Shown here: piece by piece, positions 1 through 11,935 of the stretch | Layout: each line of letters begins with the position of its first letter | Numbering within the stretch: position 1 is the first letter of the stretch | Source of the DNA: Phocoena phocoena | Taxonomy: Eukaryota; Chordata; Mammalia; Artiodactyla; Phocoenidae | Length of the DNA stretch: 64,000 nucleotides | Direction of reading: 5' to 3' | NCBI RefSeq assembly: GCF_963924675.1 | Contig: NC_089222.1 | Span: forward strand, 114,901,316 to 114,965,315 | Notes under the pieces: model-generated | Seen by the model: only the letters and a program-made list of their open reading frames with translations | The model's database searches: none | Told to the model about the DNA's origin: nothing | Made by a program: the position numbers and the translations under genes

Positions 1-929
1 TTTGATATATGTGGTTATATGCTGTGACATTTAGAGACCCAATTTTTATTGTCAGCTTTTTAATGTATCACATAATGCAGTAAAAGTTTTTATTATTTCC
101 TTTTTTCCCCCATTTAAGCATGTGTAGGGCTGCAATTAAGACACATAAGGTTTATGTCATACATACCATTAGTAAGCAGTAACTTGAAGCTTAGAGTTAA
201 CTTATAGTGTAGATTCTATTCTAAGGAAAGATTAACTTAAACTATCCTCTTTTTATAAGTTATTTTGACTTTTAAATGCTAAGATTGTCTTAATGTGTGC
301 CTTTTGGGATTTGTGTATCTGTGTGTATTTGTATATTTCTATTATTTCAGTAATAAATTTGAGAAAATGAATATAAAAGGCTGATGAGAAATTTGGAATG
401 TCCTTTTTGTATAGTTAGTATAATTGCCATGAACTTGGCCAGGTGTAGCTAAATGATATTTTAGGCAAAGAAGTAATAGCAAAGCTTTTTACACAGTAAT
501 TTCCTGGGTAAGTTTCAACAAAATGAAAACTCATCAGAAACCCTGCTGGGATTCTATCAGCAAGCATTTATTTGTAGTTGCATGTACACCTGCTTACATA
601 GTAATAACACACTAGTGAGTTAAGTCACTATGCCAATGCAATTTAACTTTATTTTGAATCTAACAGATACGCTAACGAAACAAATGAATCGCCACTAGAT
701 GGTTAGGAAAAATATTCTATAGCATTTGCCTGTTTCTCATATTTCTTTTGATTGCATATAACCTTTTATGGAAAACCTTTCCTTCCCTCGCTCCTACCAT
801 TTAGATGAAGAATTTGCAGCATATGCCTTGCTCCATTGGTGCAGCAATATTGAACAATACAAGCATGCCATCTGCAATGTGATTTTTCAACCCAAGAGAT
901 CCTGTACTGCTTAATTCAAACTTAAAAAT
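1..929. other. Unassigned AT-rich DNA, no gene seen
   Basis: No open frame of useful length, splice-flanked exon candidate or recent repeat is visible. The composition is AT-rich and CpG-poor, as expected of mammalian intergenic or intronic DNA. Highly diverged fossil repeats may be present but I could not recognise one. Confidence 0.6.
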
Positions 930-1590
930 CAATTCAGCAAACATTTATAGAGGACCAACTCTCCGTAAGGCATTATGCTAGGTGCTAGAGGTAGGGGCAG
1001 AACCTAAAAGATGAGCAGAAATACCTCCTGATCCGAGAGATTTCTTAAACAGTAGTGGATATAAGATAAATACTCATAATAATATATGGCAAAGCACAAA
1101 ACTGGAAAAGCCACAAGAGAGCCACAAATTGCTAGAGAATAATAACAAACCCAAAGTCACTGTGATCAGTAAAGGATTGACACAGGAGATGTCTTGTCAG
1201 ATAGTTTTAATGTCTAGTAGGATTTAAATACGTTGAGGTTAGTGAAGAGGGAAGAAAGTCAGTTCTTTAATACAATGGCCCCTGCATGAGTAAAGGAAAG
1301 ATGCTGGATAAGAGGAAGGCATGTCTGGGTAAACAGCCAGTAGTTCCATTTAGCTGGAGTGTTTTGGGGCAGCTCCACAAGATAAGTATAGAAAAGAAGG
1401 AGAATCATATGTCTAATTATTAGACATCTTTTAAGAGTTTATGCCATGCAGGGCACTGCTAGATTGAGAAGTTAAGAATTCATTCTACAGTTAACAGGGT
1501 CTCCCTTATTGAGATTTTTTTTCAGTAAGGGAGTTATGTGGTCAGAATCGTTAGAATATAACTCAAAATAAAACTTTGTAAGGGACCCTT
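930..1590 (-). mobile_element. L2 LINE fossil, antisense
   Basis: The left end reads as the reverse complement of the L2 3' end (CAGCAAACATTTATAG, then GCATTATGCTAGGTGCTAGA). Further right, the region around 1440-1560 keeps the order of the antisense L2 body (a stretch like 'gccatgcagggc', then 'gggagttatgtggtcaga'). It is highly diverged and non-coding. Internal boundaries are approximate. Confidence 0.6.
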
Positions 1591-1740
1591 TCTAGCCCAG
1601 ATACACATCTTTTCCTGCTGGAAATATTCTAGCTGTGTTTACCTAAAGAAACATAAAAGAGATTTATACCAGCATCCTCCAAACTTGCTTACTATACAAA
1701 ATTAACCTACTCACTGTTATTTTTTCTCTCTTCTTTTGGG

Positions 1741-2194
1741 TGATATATTAGTTTCCTAGGGCTGCCATAACAAAGTACTGCAAACTAGGTGGCTTAAAAC
1801 AATAGAAATTTATTATCTCACGGTATGGAGCCTGGAAGTCCAAAATCAACGAGTTGGCAGTGTTGGTTTCTCCTGAGAGAGAATCTGTTCCATCCCTCTT
1901 CTAGCTTCTGGTGAGGGCCAGCAATCCTTGCTATTCCTTGTCTTGTACATGCATTGCTCCAGTCTCTGCCTCCATCTTCACATGGCATCCTCCCCAGATC
2001 TCTATGTCTGTGTCCAAATTTTCCTCTTCTTGTAAGGACATCAATTATATTGGATTAAGACCCATTCCAATGATGTTATCCTAACTTGATTAAACATGCA
2101 AAGGCCCTATTTTCAAATAAGGTCACACTCACATGTGTCAAGGGCTAGTACTTCAGAATATCTTTTTTGGGGAGACACAATTCAACCTATAACA
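1741..2194 (-). mobile_element. MLT1A-like MaLR LTR, antisense
   Basis: The left end carries the inverted MLT1 3' terminus (TTTCCTAGGGCTGCCATAAC, then GGTGGCTTAAAACAATAG). The right end carries the inverted 5' terminus (GACACAATTCAACCTATAACA), so the solo LTR is nearly complete at about 454 bp. MaLR LTRs are old non-autonomous ERVL-related elements shared across placental mammals. It has no coding capacity. Confidence 0.85.
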
Positions 2195-4172
2195 GGTAGT
2201 TAGGCTTTTTAAAAATATATATATACACCAAAGAATTAATATTCCTATAAATAAGGCTGTTTCTTTATCTATACAATAGATATAATAATACTGCCCTGAT
2301 ATGATTTCTGTCAAGGTGAGATTTAATATCATGAGAAAGAACCTAGCATGGGGTAGGCTTAGCTATGTGGTTGGTGTTTGTATTAGTACACTTAATTCAG
2401 GTACCTATTCTCAGAAGTAGCTTCAGAAAAAGACTTTCATTGTGTTCTACACAACTATCTGATTCTAAGTACCACATCTCAACAGTTTAAAACTAAGCTA
2501 TAAGCACCCTGGACATGGCCAAAAGAAGTACATGATTCAGAAAGGATATTAGGTTGTCCTAGCACTTTCTTTAACCTTGGAGTATTCCACTAGAAAACAA
2601 ATATATAGAACACCTGCAAAGTTAGTGTCCAGCAATTCTGCTTTCCTACTCTATAATAGTCCTAGCTATATTTATACCACAAGGCGGCTTTAGATTTTGG
2701 CTAAATGCTGAATTAGATAAATCTGGTTACTTACAGCTTTCTTCTATTTTTTTCTCTCTCACTAGTGCACAGCCGGGTTTTAATGCTCTGGATAATTACC
2801 CGTACTGTCCACTTTTCTTTGCCCTTTGGCACCAGCACATACAAAGTTAAATTTAATGCAAGGACATCATCTGGCAGATTTCTCCAATCTCAAAAAGGTA
2901 AATTCCCAAGCCTCACTTGAAGTATTTCTATTTTAGCCTGAATTCTCAAGATAATTGCCTCCTCATGTCTCCACTTAATTTGGTTTGTGCAGATACAGTC
3001 ACATGAACAAATACGTGTTAGTGGAAAGCCTTCTTTGCTGTCAGTGAGTTGGACATCCATAAGGAATGGTATATGGGAATGCTGGAATTTATAATCCTTT
3101 TCACTCTGCCATTAATTAAAAGTGCCCCAGAGACAGATTGGGAGTGACCCAGGGTGAAGGGGCTGGAGGTTAAGCCTTTTAGCTTTGAGCCTCCAGTTTG
3201 AATCTGATCTAAGCTAGTAATAAGCAAGAGCTACTGCTATTTGATATGAGTTTGGCGACCCATGTGAAATGAATTAGTAATCTAAGGCTCGTTCTGGTGG
3301 ACAGGTGTGCTCACACAGTTGGAGCTGATAGCCTCTGCAGAAGAACCCAACAACCTAAAAAAATGGAAATAAAATGGCTTCACAAATGCTCTCTTACCTT
3401 GCTAGGATTGTTGTTCAGTAACATGGACAAGTATGAACCCTTAGGATTCCATATGGCCAGCTTGTAAAAGACTATGGGAATAAAAGAGATCTGGGCTTAA
3501 TAAGACCCAGACAGTAGGTCAAATGAGAATCAGATGGTGGGTCTAAGAGAAATTTAATATCCCTGGCTTCTCATTGTTTTTTTTCCCCTTTCTGTTTGGT
3601 TGTCATGGGAGCCTGTGTTTGTGGAAGAAACATTGACTGTATTTGCCCAGGGCAGATGTGTATACCCTCTGGCCTTCAAATTCGGCTTTAGCAGAAGGAC
3701 AGAAGGATGCATGGCTAGATAGAAAGAAAGGGAGTTTTACTGGTAATTTGGGTAGGCAAAATAAAACATTTCAAGCATTAAAAAAAAATTTTTTAAAGAC
3801 ATCATGTGCCTAATTGAAATAGAGCAAAACTTTTATTGCTAAACTGAGGAAGGCTATTCAGAACTAGGTTTACTGTAATTTTGTTGTTATGATTAATTTG
3901 AATCCAGTAGTACTTTCACTCACTTTTTAAATGATGTGTATTAAGGAAATTCTATTTGTTTTTTTAATAACCAGAATGGGGAAGCCCTGGGGAATTAAAT
4001 GGAGAAAAGAAACATCCAACCTCCATTGTTACTTAAATTTATTTTTCTTTTTGTGAAAATATGAATCATTAATATTAACTATAGCTTGCTGTTTTTAGTA
4101 AGCTTCAATAGGCAAAAGTTACTATTTCTTTCTAAATCAGGTTTGTGAGGTTATTTGGATGTGTGTGAGCGG

Positions 4173-4177
<5 letters not shown>
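2195..4177. other. Unassigned DNA, no gene seen
   Basis: About 2 kb without a recognisable repeat or gene. The only open frame of note, 69 codons on the minus strand at 3018-3227, lacks low-complexity-free coding character, homology I recognise or splice context. A conserved non-coding element could hide here, but single-sequence inspection cannot show it. Confidence 0.5.

Positions 4178-4229
<52 letters not shown>
4178..4229. repeat. (TG)26 microsatellite
   Basis: Uninterrupted TG dinucleotide run of 52 bp, preceded by an imperfect GT-rich lead from about 4159. It is likely length-polymorphic. Confidence 0.98.
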
Positions 4230-4231
<2 letters not shown>

Positions 4232-4420
4232 GTACCAGCTTTATGCATATACCCTAATGCTGAAGAAATCTTGGCGTTCTCCTTATCATTTTTTATCTGA
4301 TAGATTCTTCAAAGGTAAATTCATCAGCTTGCGGTGAATAACACCAGGAATGTCATGTCTGGTTAAGACCTAATCACCACAAATATATGAAGAACTTCTG
4401 AGTCTGTTTTCTTGATTAAC

Positions 4421-4674
4421 TTTTTTTTTCATAATATATTTATTTATTTTTGGCTACATCGGGTCTTCGTTGCTGCTCGCGGGCTTTTCTCTAGTTGCAA
4501 CGAGTGGGGGCTACTCTTTGTTCCGGTGCGCGGGCATCTCATTGCAGTGGTTTCTCTTGTTGCAGAGCATGGGCTCTAAGCATGTGAGCTTCAGTAGTTG
4601 TGGCTCGTGGGATCTAAAGAGCCGTCTCAGTAGTTGTGGCGCAGGGGCTTAGTTGCTCCACAGCATGTGGGATC
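4421..4674 (-). mobile_element. CHR-1/Bov-tA type SINE, 5'-truncated, antisense
   Basis: A T-rich tail complement at 4421-4455 is followed by the inverted SINE body: GGCTACATCGGGTCTTCG, repeated 'agtagttgtggc' blocks, then TTAGTTGCTCCACAGCATG. The match stops at the GGGATC that normally joins the body to the tRNA-like head, so the pol III promoter part is missing. The block is CpG-richer than its surroundings. A 60-codon open frame across it is incidental. Confidence 0.85.
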
Positions 4675-5309
4675 ACATGATAAATGTTTTCATGTAAAAA
4701 GTTAATGCTTGATTATGGATTAAATATAAAAGTTGAACCATATTAAATTGTCTATATTTGTTTGTTTTTAACACAGAACAGTAGTTTCAAATGGTTCTGA
4801 CTTAGGACTCCTTAGTTTGCAATTAACAACAAAACTCCAATGCTTTCTCATGGTAGTATTAGGGGATTGGAGTCACAGCAGTCAATGACAATGATATTTT
4901 CGGGGATGGAAACCTTTTACTGCAATCTTCAAAAGCCCATCATGTGAGTTATTATGCACACAGTGGCATCTATTTTTGTTTCATAGGAATGACATAAGTG
5001 TGGTACCAAAACTTTAGAAAATGATCACAATATGCAGTTATTTATTGATTCACTTGGGAGTTTGAAATTTTTAACATGAACTAGTACTTGCTATGGTGTT
5101 ATTTCCATACCATTTTAATAAAACGTTAGTTTTAAAATGAACAACTATTTGTCATAAAATAACTATTCATTAATTCTCTCATTAAACTGCCAGTTCCTTT
5201 AGTGTGTAGATCTTGACAATATTCCCCATGTCACTAGCCTTAAGATCCTAGAGAGCCATCAAGGAGCTATTGAGATTTTGAAGCCATTTCCAGATAATCA
5301 GATAAGCCA
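4675..5309. other. Unassigned AT-rich DNA
   Basis: No gene or repeat recognised. Confidence 0.5.
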
Positions 5310-5410
5310 GGTGTGGTATTATCTCTTTTGAAAGTGAACAAATTCTGGCTTAGAGGCCCTATGTAGTTGCCCAGGGACCCAGCCAATCGCCAGAACTGGG
5401 TTTTAAACTA
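5310..5410 (-). mobile_element. MIR SINE fossil, antisense
   Basis: The inverted MIR core is recognisable in order: a 'gtattatctc' segment, 'ggcttagaggccc', 'gtagttgcccaggg', then 'cagaactgggttttaaac'. MIR is an ancient tRNA-derived SINE. This copy is too diverged to be active. Confidence 0.65.
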
Positions 5411-5703
5411 ATTCAGTTGAACTTAATACACCTCTTTTAACACAGAGGAAACTTTCTTTTGATGCCATTGCATCACGTTTTCTGCTTTAAGTGTACTTTA
5501 TTTAAACCAGCATAACTAAGACATCACGGAAAATCACAATACTACTTTTATTTACAATGTATTTTGAGACTGAAGTAGTGAAATGCATTTTCCAAATGAT
5601 TAAGTTATTCAGAAATAATTTTTGCTTCAATCCTTGTGATCAGAAATTCTTCTGAAATTTATTTGCTTGTTTCCCAGCTTAAAATTTTAGAATTAATTAT
5701 TAA
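5411..5703. other. Unassigned DNA
   Basis: No gene or repeat recognised. Confidence 0.5.
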
Positions 5704-5790
5704 GTACATGCATTCAGGAAATATTTACTGAGCATCTACTATGCATCAGGTACTTCACAACAGGGATGATCAATACTACTTATAATGTGA
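5704..5790 (-). mobile_element. L2 3' end fossil, antisense
   Basis: TTTACTGAGCATCTACTATG followed by 'catcaggtactt' is the inverted L2 3' terminus (the typical form is 'tgagcacctactatgtgcca'). It is short and diverged. Confidence 0.6.
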
Positions 5791-6099
5791 TGTGTTTACA
5801 TGAAGTGTGGGAGGTGAGGATGCAATGGTATATTGATTATAATTAATCTTTTTTTTGTCTGAACATCTTGTATATCTCAAGTTTATTATCATAGGGGTCA
5901 GTTTTCATTATATTAAAGATAACATGTATACAGCGTGGGAATATGAGCTGAACCACACAATTCTTGGACATGGCCAGTATGTAGCATTTGGGGCTACTTC
6001 TATTTATTTATTTAAAATGATTTGATTTTTCCTTCAAAATTCCACTACTGCCCCCCCCAAATGGTCTTAAGCAATCCAAGCCCTTAAATATATAAATAT
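5791..6099. other. Unassigned DNA
   Basis: Contains a C8 run at about 6052-6059 and AT-rich sequence. No gene seen. Confidence 0.5.
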
Positions 6100-6545
6100 T
6101 TATAAATCGCCAACTATGTATCAAATATGGTACTGGTCCCTGGGTGGCTAGAAAGGAGGTATGGAGAATAACATACAATAACACACAAATTAATAAATCA
6201 GTATCAAGTGTGAAGAGTCATCAAGAAAAAAAAAGATTTGATGATAGAGTTAATGACAATGTGACAACAACTAGTAAAAGTTGAGTGGTCTAAATTAATG
6301 AGGAGCTAACATTTAATCTAAGACCTGAAGAGAGAGAAGGGAAACAGCTGTTCAAAGAATTGGTGAAGAAATTCCAGGCAGAAGGAATGGCTTGTGCTGA
6401 AATTCTGAGGTAGAGCAGAGCACAGCACGAGGCAGGAATAAAAAGAATGTCACTTGAGCTGGAGCAGAATTCAGGAGAATAAGAAAGGGATTCAATAGAG
6501 TGACTGAACTGAAGCAGAAATGAACAGGTACATTCATTCCAGTTA
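6100..6545 (-). mobile_element. L2 LINE fossil, antisense
   Basis: The order of motifs follows inverted L2: 'tggtactggtccctggg', then 'ctaacatttaatctaagacctgaag', then 'attccaggcagaaggaatggc', then 'gagctggagcagaattcag'. The 93-codon minus-strand frame at 6290-6571 lies in this fossil and is incidental. Confidence 0.6.
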
Positions 6546-7654
6546 TGTAAGATTTTACTGTATTTTTGCAACTAGATGCAGGGAGAAGTGTTTCACTGAG
6601 GCTTCAAAAGAATGCCCTGGAGCCTGTAATCCCCATTTGTCACTATAGAAGGGGCACCACAAACTAGCTCACTTCTGCCTGTATTTTTTTTTAAGGCAAA
6701 AATTGAATTCCTTATGGCTCTACAAGCAAATATATCTGTTTCTTAACTTCTGTTATGAAAATACAACATAAGAGAGCTGATGTAGTATTGTTACATCACC
6801 TATAGCAGTATTTCGTACCAAACAAATTGCAAAAATAAATCCTATTTTATCCACCCATTAATACAAATCACTTTCATTAAATCCTTAGTTTTAGCCAAGG
6901 AAGTAGATTAGCATAAGTCCCTTTGGACTCTCTGTTAATGCCGTTCCATGGACCATTTAAGAGGAGTTTTAAATTTAATCTCTTCAGTGTTCCCTGAACA
7001 CACCTTTGAAAAAAATAATTATTTTCTGGCCTCATGGACACATACTACTTTTAGGTCAATAAAATTACTTTTTCTAGGCTTTACTTACTGGGAAAAATAT
7101 ACGTTGGCATACACTGGATTGCCATTTTAGCGATGCAGATACTTAAGTGTTATATTTTGCAATGGGTTTCCAAAAGTACAATCTCCAAGGACCTTTGTTT
7201 GTAACTGCATTTTCAATTGCCAATTAGATAAAGATTATGTCATGTGAATCCACCGAAATGTGCTCACAGCTACACTGGTATCCCCTTGTAAATATGGTAT
7301 TCAAGGGGATTTTGTAAGCTAAATTCAGTTTCAATTGTAGTTGGCCTATTTCAGAGTTATGATTTGACTGTGATAAACACTAATATCTATATTATAATGA
7401 ATATATTTTAATGTTATTTTCCTATACATAAAATATTTGTAATAATTTTTTACCCAAGAAGTACAGGTGAAAATACAAAATGACGATAAAATTACAATGA
7501 AATATGAAATAAAACCTTCAATAGTAAATCAAGCAAAATCTTTTGAGAAACATAAGTTTTAGGTTTCTCTTTAGAAAGCATATAATTTGAAGATTAGACA
7601 TAATATAATTCCCTATGCCTTTAGTTTTTTGTTTGTAATAACGTTAAATTCTGA
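6546..7654. other. Unassigned DNA
   Basis: No gene or clear repeat. Open frames are at most 60 codons. Confidence 0.5.
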
Positions 7655-7805
7655 GGCATCTATTTAATTATTTAGCAAACAACTTTTGAGCATATAATAC
7701 ATGCCAAAGTGTAATCTAGAGAACAGAGAAAAGAAAAAGATTAATATGAAGTAACCCCTGCCCTCACAGAGCTGACATTAAAAACAAATAAGTTTAAGAA
7801 AATGT
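7655..7805 (-). mobile_element. L2 3' end fossil, antisense
   Basis: 'ttagcaaacaacttttgagc' is followed by 'ccctgccctcacagagctgac', the inverted 3' L2 arrangement. Diverged. Confidence 0.55.
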
Positions 7806-7951
7806 TATAGGTTTTATGATGGGAGTACAGTCACGGCACAATGGAGTCACAAGCTGTAGTGTTAAAAATGAAAGAAAAAGGAAAACAACTTCTTGTATTT
7901 ATTTCTGACTATTAAAGACCTTAGATAATTATTTCACACTGACATTTAAAG

Positions 7952-8016
7952 CTTTCATGTTGACATGAAAGTTAAAACTTTTTTTTTGTCAACAAAGTTT
8001 AAAACTTTGTTGACAA
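7952..8016. repeat. Two adjacent hairpins, one a perfect 31-bp palindrome
   Basis: The first hairpin has 8-nt arms 7952-7959 and 7964-7971 (CTTTCATG / CATGAAAG) with a TTGA loop. The second has perfect 15-nt arms 7986-8000 and 8002-8016 (TTGTCAACAAAGTTT and its complement) around a single A. A T9 run at 7979-7987 lies between and overlaps the second left arm. No flanking repeat explains them. Confidence 0.9.
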
Positions 8017-8194
8017 TACAAAGAAAAGATCTCCCAACACCAATCTGATTATATAGTGTGTAACTAATCTTGCAAATATTTTGTCATTCATTAAAACAAA
8101 GAGTAGCCAATTTCCAGAAATACAGATAAAATTTTAATTAAATATGTGTATGTACATGTGTGAGACTTAATTTAAAGATCTAGGTTAAAATTAT

Positions 8195-8300
8195 AGCCTT
8201 AACACTTACCAGGCTGTGAAATTAAGTAAAACACTCAAACTGTCTGAAATACAATTTTCTGATTGATAAGTATAAGTATTATTTTCCTACCTACTGGTCA
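8195..8300 (+). mobile_element. MIR SINE fossil
   Basis: 'cttaacacttaccaggctgtg', then 'aagtaaaacactcaaactgtctg', then 'aattttctgattgataag' follow the MIR core in sense orientation, with heavy divergence. Confidence 0.5.
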
Positions 8301-8444
8301 GTGTCATCATCAGAAGTGAGATATGTGTGAACTGCACATGGAATATTATATGAAGTGTAGATAAGTGTATTTGAGCATCTTTTCCCATTGCAGCATAGTG
8401 TGTAATATAAGTCTGGACCTTCTTACTGCTAATTATGTAATGTT

Positions 8445-8515
8445 CATCTTTGTATTCTTCGCACCTAGAAGAGCACCTGGTGTCTGATAGATAAATAAAA
8501 AATACTTGCTGAAAA
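8445..8515 (+). mobile_element. L2 3' end fossil
   Basis: 'tattcttcgcacctagaagag' followed by 'cacctggtgtctgatag' and an ATAAATAAAAAATACTTG segment matches the sense L2 3' terminus. Confidence 0.55.
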
Positions 8516-9960
8516 AAATTAGTCTACTGATTACTGTTTCTATATAAGCTTGCATTTAAAAATAAAAAGTTCACAATGTATCTGAATGTTTAGTCTTTAC
8601 CTGAATCTTTAGAGAAAGCTTGATATTTGAAAATATTTGTATTTTTAGTGGTAATATTTAATCCATATAGATAGATCTCCCAGTGTAGTCTAAATATTCA
8701 ATTAATTTTGACCAACATTAAGGCTTTGCTTTTTATATTTGAATTCTTAAAGTTAGAATACAGCATTCCGTGGCAACAGTGTATGTTAACCAAGCAGAGG
8801 AATTCAATTTTAGTCCTGGTAACATTTATATTCTTCTAGAGGTTAGTCTAAACAAATAGACACACATACACCTACTTCATAAGTGTACTCATATTCTGCA
8901 TGTTATTTTAAATTTTGATATTTTTACTAAACAGAAAATAGTAAACAACATTCTATACCAACAATTATAATGATCATTTATAAAAGCTGTATAGGATTCC
9001 ACTTTGTAGGCATACCATAATAACAGACAATTTTGTTTCTTGTAAGTCATAATTTAAAATAATATTGCATTGTTTGCCTTTCATTAGATTATTCCTACTA
9101 GTAAACAAATATGTCCTAATGTGTCCCATATTTAAAAAAGAAATCTCTCTTGACCATACATCTTCCTGAATCTGATTTATGTTTCTCATTATAATTCAAT
9201 ATCTCAATCAACTTGTCTACATAAGTGTTCTTAAAACATTTTTAAAACTAATTTTGAAAAACTACGTATACCCTGTATGTTTCAATTGACTTCCATTTTT
9301 TTCATCGTTAAGTATAAATACTTGCAAAAAATATAATATTTTCATATGGGTAGTTTAAATCACCAATAATTAGATAAATCAACATCATGTGCCTCCTGAC
9401 GTGATGCCCTGAGGACACATCATTTCTGTTGTATTCTGGCCCAAAATGCATAACCTGAATTTAATCACAAATAAATACCATAGAAACCCAAATTGAGAGA
9501 CACTTTACAAAATAATCGTCCATTGCTCATCAGCCATCTCAAGATTATGAAAGACAAAGAAAGACTGAGGAACTCTCTCAAATTAAAGGTGATTAGGGAA
9601 AAAATAACTGAATGCAGTGTGTGATCAGGAATTGGATCCTGGACCAGAAAAAGGACATGAGTCAGACAGCTGGAGCTGCTTGAAGAAGATCTGTTAATTA
9701 ACATTGAATCAATGTTAATTTCTTACTTTTTACTATAATTATTTGTGGTTATGTATGAGGTTGACATTTGAGGAAGCTGAAAGAAAGATATAGAGGATTT
9801 ATATTTACTATTTTTAATGTTATTGTAATGTTTAAACTTATTTCAAATTAAAAAGTTAAAAAATTTAAATTCTGAATTGTTTTCATTTCAATTGGCATTT
9901 GTATATAATTGACTAAAAAACTGTAAATATGTTAGTAATGTTTATAAATATATACTAAAA
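8516..9960. other. Unassigned AT-rich DNA
   Basis: No gene recognised. A 79-codon minus-strand frame at 9465-9704 contains a serine run and has no domain character I recognise. Confidence 0.5.
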
Positions 9961-10345
9961 ATTTTTTTTTGTTTTTTAAAAAGGTATTTTACTGAAGTAT
10001 AGTTGATTTACAAAGTTGTGTTAGTTTCTGGCATACAGCAAAGTGATTCAGTTATAAATATATGTAATAGTTTGCATTTGCTAATCCCAAACTCCCAATC
10101 CATCCCTCCCCAGCCCTCCATCCCCCTTGGCAACCACAAGTATGTTCGCTATATCTGTGAGTCTATTTCTGTTTCGTAGAGTAGTTCATTCGTGTCATAT
10201 TTTAGATTCCACATAAAAGTGATACCATATGGTAATTGTCTCTCCCTTTCTGACTTACTTCACTTGGTATGATAATCTCTAGGTCCCTTTATATTGCTGT
10301 AAATGGCATTATTTCATTCTTTTTTAAGGCTGAGTAGTATCCCAT

Positions 10346-10351
<6 letters not shown>

Positions 10352-10403
<52 letters not shown>
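10352..10403. repeat. (TA)26 microsatellite inside L1
   Basis: A pure 52-bp TA run where unexpanded L1 copies read CCATTGTATATATGT (18750 and 49463). It is flanked by GTGTG and CACACC. Confidence 0.97.
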
Positions 10404-10408
<5 letters not shown>

Positions 10409-10796
10409 CACATCTTTTTTTTCCATTCATCTGTTGATGGATATTTAGGTTGCTTCCATGTCTTGGCTATTGTAAGTAGTGCTACAATGAACATAGGGGT
10501 GCATGTATCTTTTTGAATCAAGTTTTATCCAGATAAATGCCCAGGAGTGGGATTGCTGGATCATCGGGCAATTCTATTTTTAGTTTTTTGAGGAACCTCC
10601 ATACTATTTTCCGTAGTTATTAAACAATTTTATTTACATTTCACCAACAGTGTACAAGAATTTCAATTTCTCCACATCCTCATCAATATTTATTATCTTT
10701 TTTTCTTTTGATAATAGTCATTTTACCAGGTGTGAGGTAATAAAAGTACTGTGATTTGGATTTGAATTTCTCTGAAGATCAGTGATGTTGAGCACT

Positions 10797-11274
10797 TGCA
10801 GGGGCAGAAAATTTTTTCCTTCTTTCCTTCTAGGTTCTTTGGTTGGTCTAATAATTAAATTGATATAAGACAGATTTACAGGAGAAAAACACATTTAAGT
10901 TCATATGTACAGGAGACTCAAAGATATGAGACTCAAGGGCAAGTTGGGCAATTGAGGCTTATAGGCCATCCTAAGCTAAGGAAGGGGATAGGGACCTGGG
11001 GCTTCAAAGAGGAGGGGAATTCACAGGATGATAAGAAGAACAGATGTTTGTAATTAGAAGTTTGCCTTGCATGCAGGCAGGTCTTTCATTTAAAAAGTTA
11101 TTTCTGGTGGGAGTTATTTTTCTGGTACACATCCGCTATCTGAATTCTTTTGGGTAGGTAAGGGAGAGGTAAAATGTTTTCTCAGTTTGCTGGGTCTTGA
11201 TTGCATTCAGCTTAAAATAATCTACATGTCAAAGCAGTGTATTTGGGAATGGCATATTCTGCTCCCCTTCAGCA
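10797..11274 (-). mobile_element. MER41-like ERV1 solo LTR, antisense
   Basis: The insert interrupts L1 sequence. In inverted form it carries the LTR 3' end ('tctaggttctttggttggtct', 'caggagaaaaacac') and at the right the 5' end ('ggcatattctgctcccc'). Termini read TG...CA. It is non-coding and no internal proviral sequence is present. Family naming is from recalled motifs. Confidence 0.6.
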
Positions 11275-11824
11275 TGTGTTAATATACCTGTTGCCATGTG
11301 TATGTCGTCTTTGGAGAAATGTCTATTCAAGACCTTTGCCTGTTTTGTAATGAGGTTATTTTTACTTAATTTTTAAAAAATTTTTGCTATTGAGTTGTAT
11401 GAGTTCTTTATATATTTTGAACATTAATCCCTTTGTGGTTTGCAAATATTTTTTCCCAATCCATAGTTGACTTTTCATTCTGTTGATTTTTAACCTTTGC
11501 TATGTAGAAGCTTGATATAGTTTGATATAGTCCCACCTGTCTACTTTTGTTTCCTCTGCTTTTAGTGTTATATCCAAGAAATCATTGCCAAAGCCAATGT
11601 CAGGAAGATTTTTTTCTCGTGTTTTCTTCTAAGAGTTTTACAGTTTCAGATCTTGCATTTCAGTCTTGAATCCATTTTGAGTTGATCTTCCTGTGTGGTG
11701 TAAGATATAGGTCCAATTCATTCATTCTTTTACATGTAAATATCCAGTTTTCCCAACACCATTTGCTGCAGAGACTAACCTTTCCCCATTGTGTATTCCT
11801 AGCACCCTCATCTAATATTCAGTT

Positions 11825-11827
<3 letters not shown>

Positions 11828-11870
<43 letters not shown>
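11828..11870. repeat. (TA)n microsatellite inside L1
   Basis: A pure TA run of 43 bp where the L1 relatives read 'gttgaccatatgtg' (50399) or 'gttgaccatgggtg' (19690). Confidence 0.97.
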
Positions 11871-11873
<3 letters not shown>

Positions 11874-11935
11874 TTTATTTCTGAGCTCTCTATTCTTTTC
11901 TGTCTTTATGTCAGTACCATACTAAAGCAAAGAGT

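Larger units (their letters stand above)
9961..11935 (-). mobile_element. L1 3' part, 5'-truncated, antisense
   Basis: The T-rich left end is followed by the inverted L1 3' UTR ('gaagtatagttgatttac'), then the ORF2 C-terminal end ('ctgacttacttcact', 'ccaggagtgggattgctgg'), then further ORF2 sequence to about 11935. The reading frames are destroyed. The copy is older than the L1s at 18.4-23.9 and 35.3-42.2 kb, judged by divergence. An LTR at 10797-11274 splits it at the same ORF2 point where the other copies read 'gatgttgagca'. Confidence 0.9.

Noticed and set aside
4155..4337. VCVCVC-type frames over TG tracts (also 34295-34590 and 55571-55816)
   Set aside because: Low-complexity translations of dinucleotide repeats.
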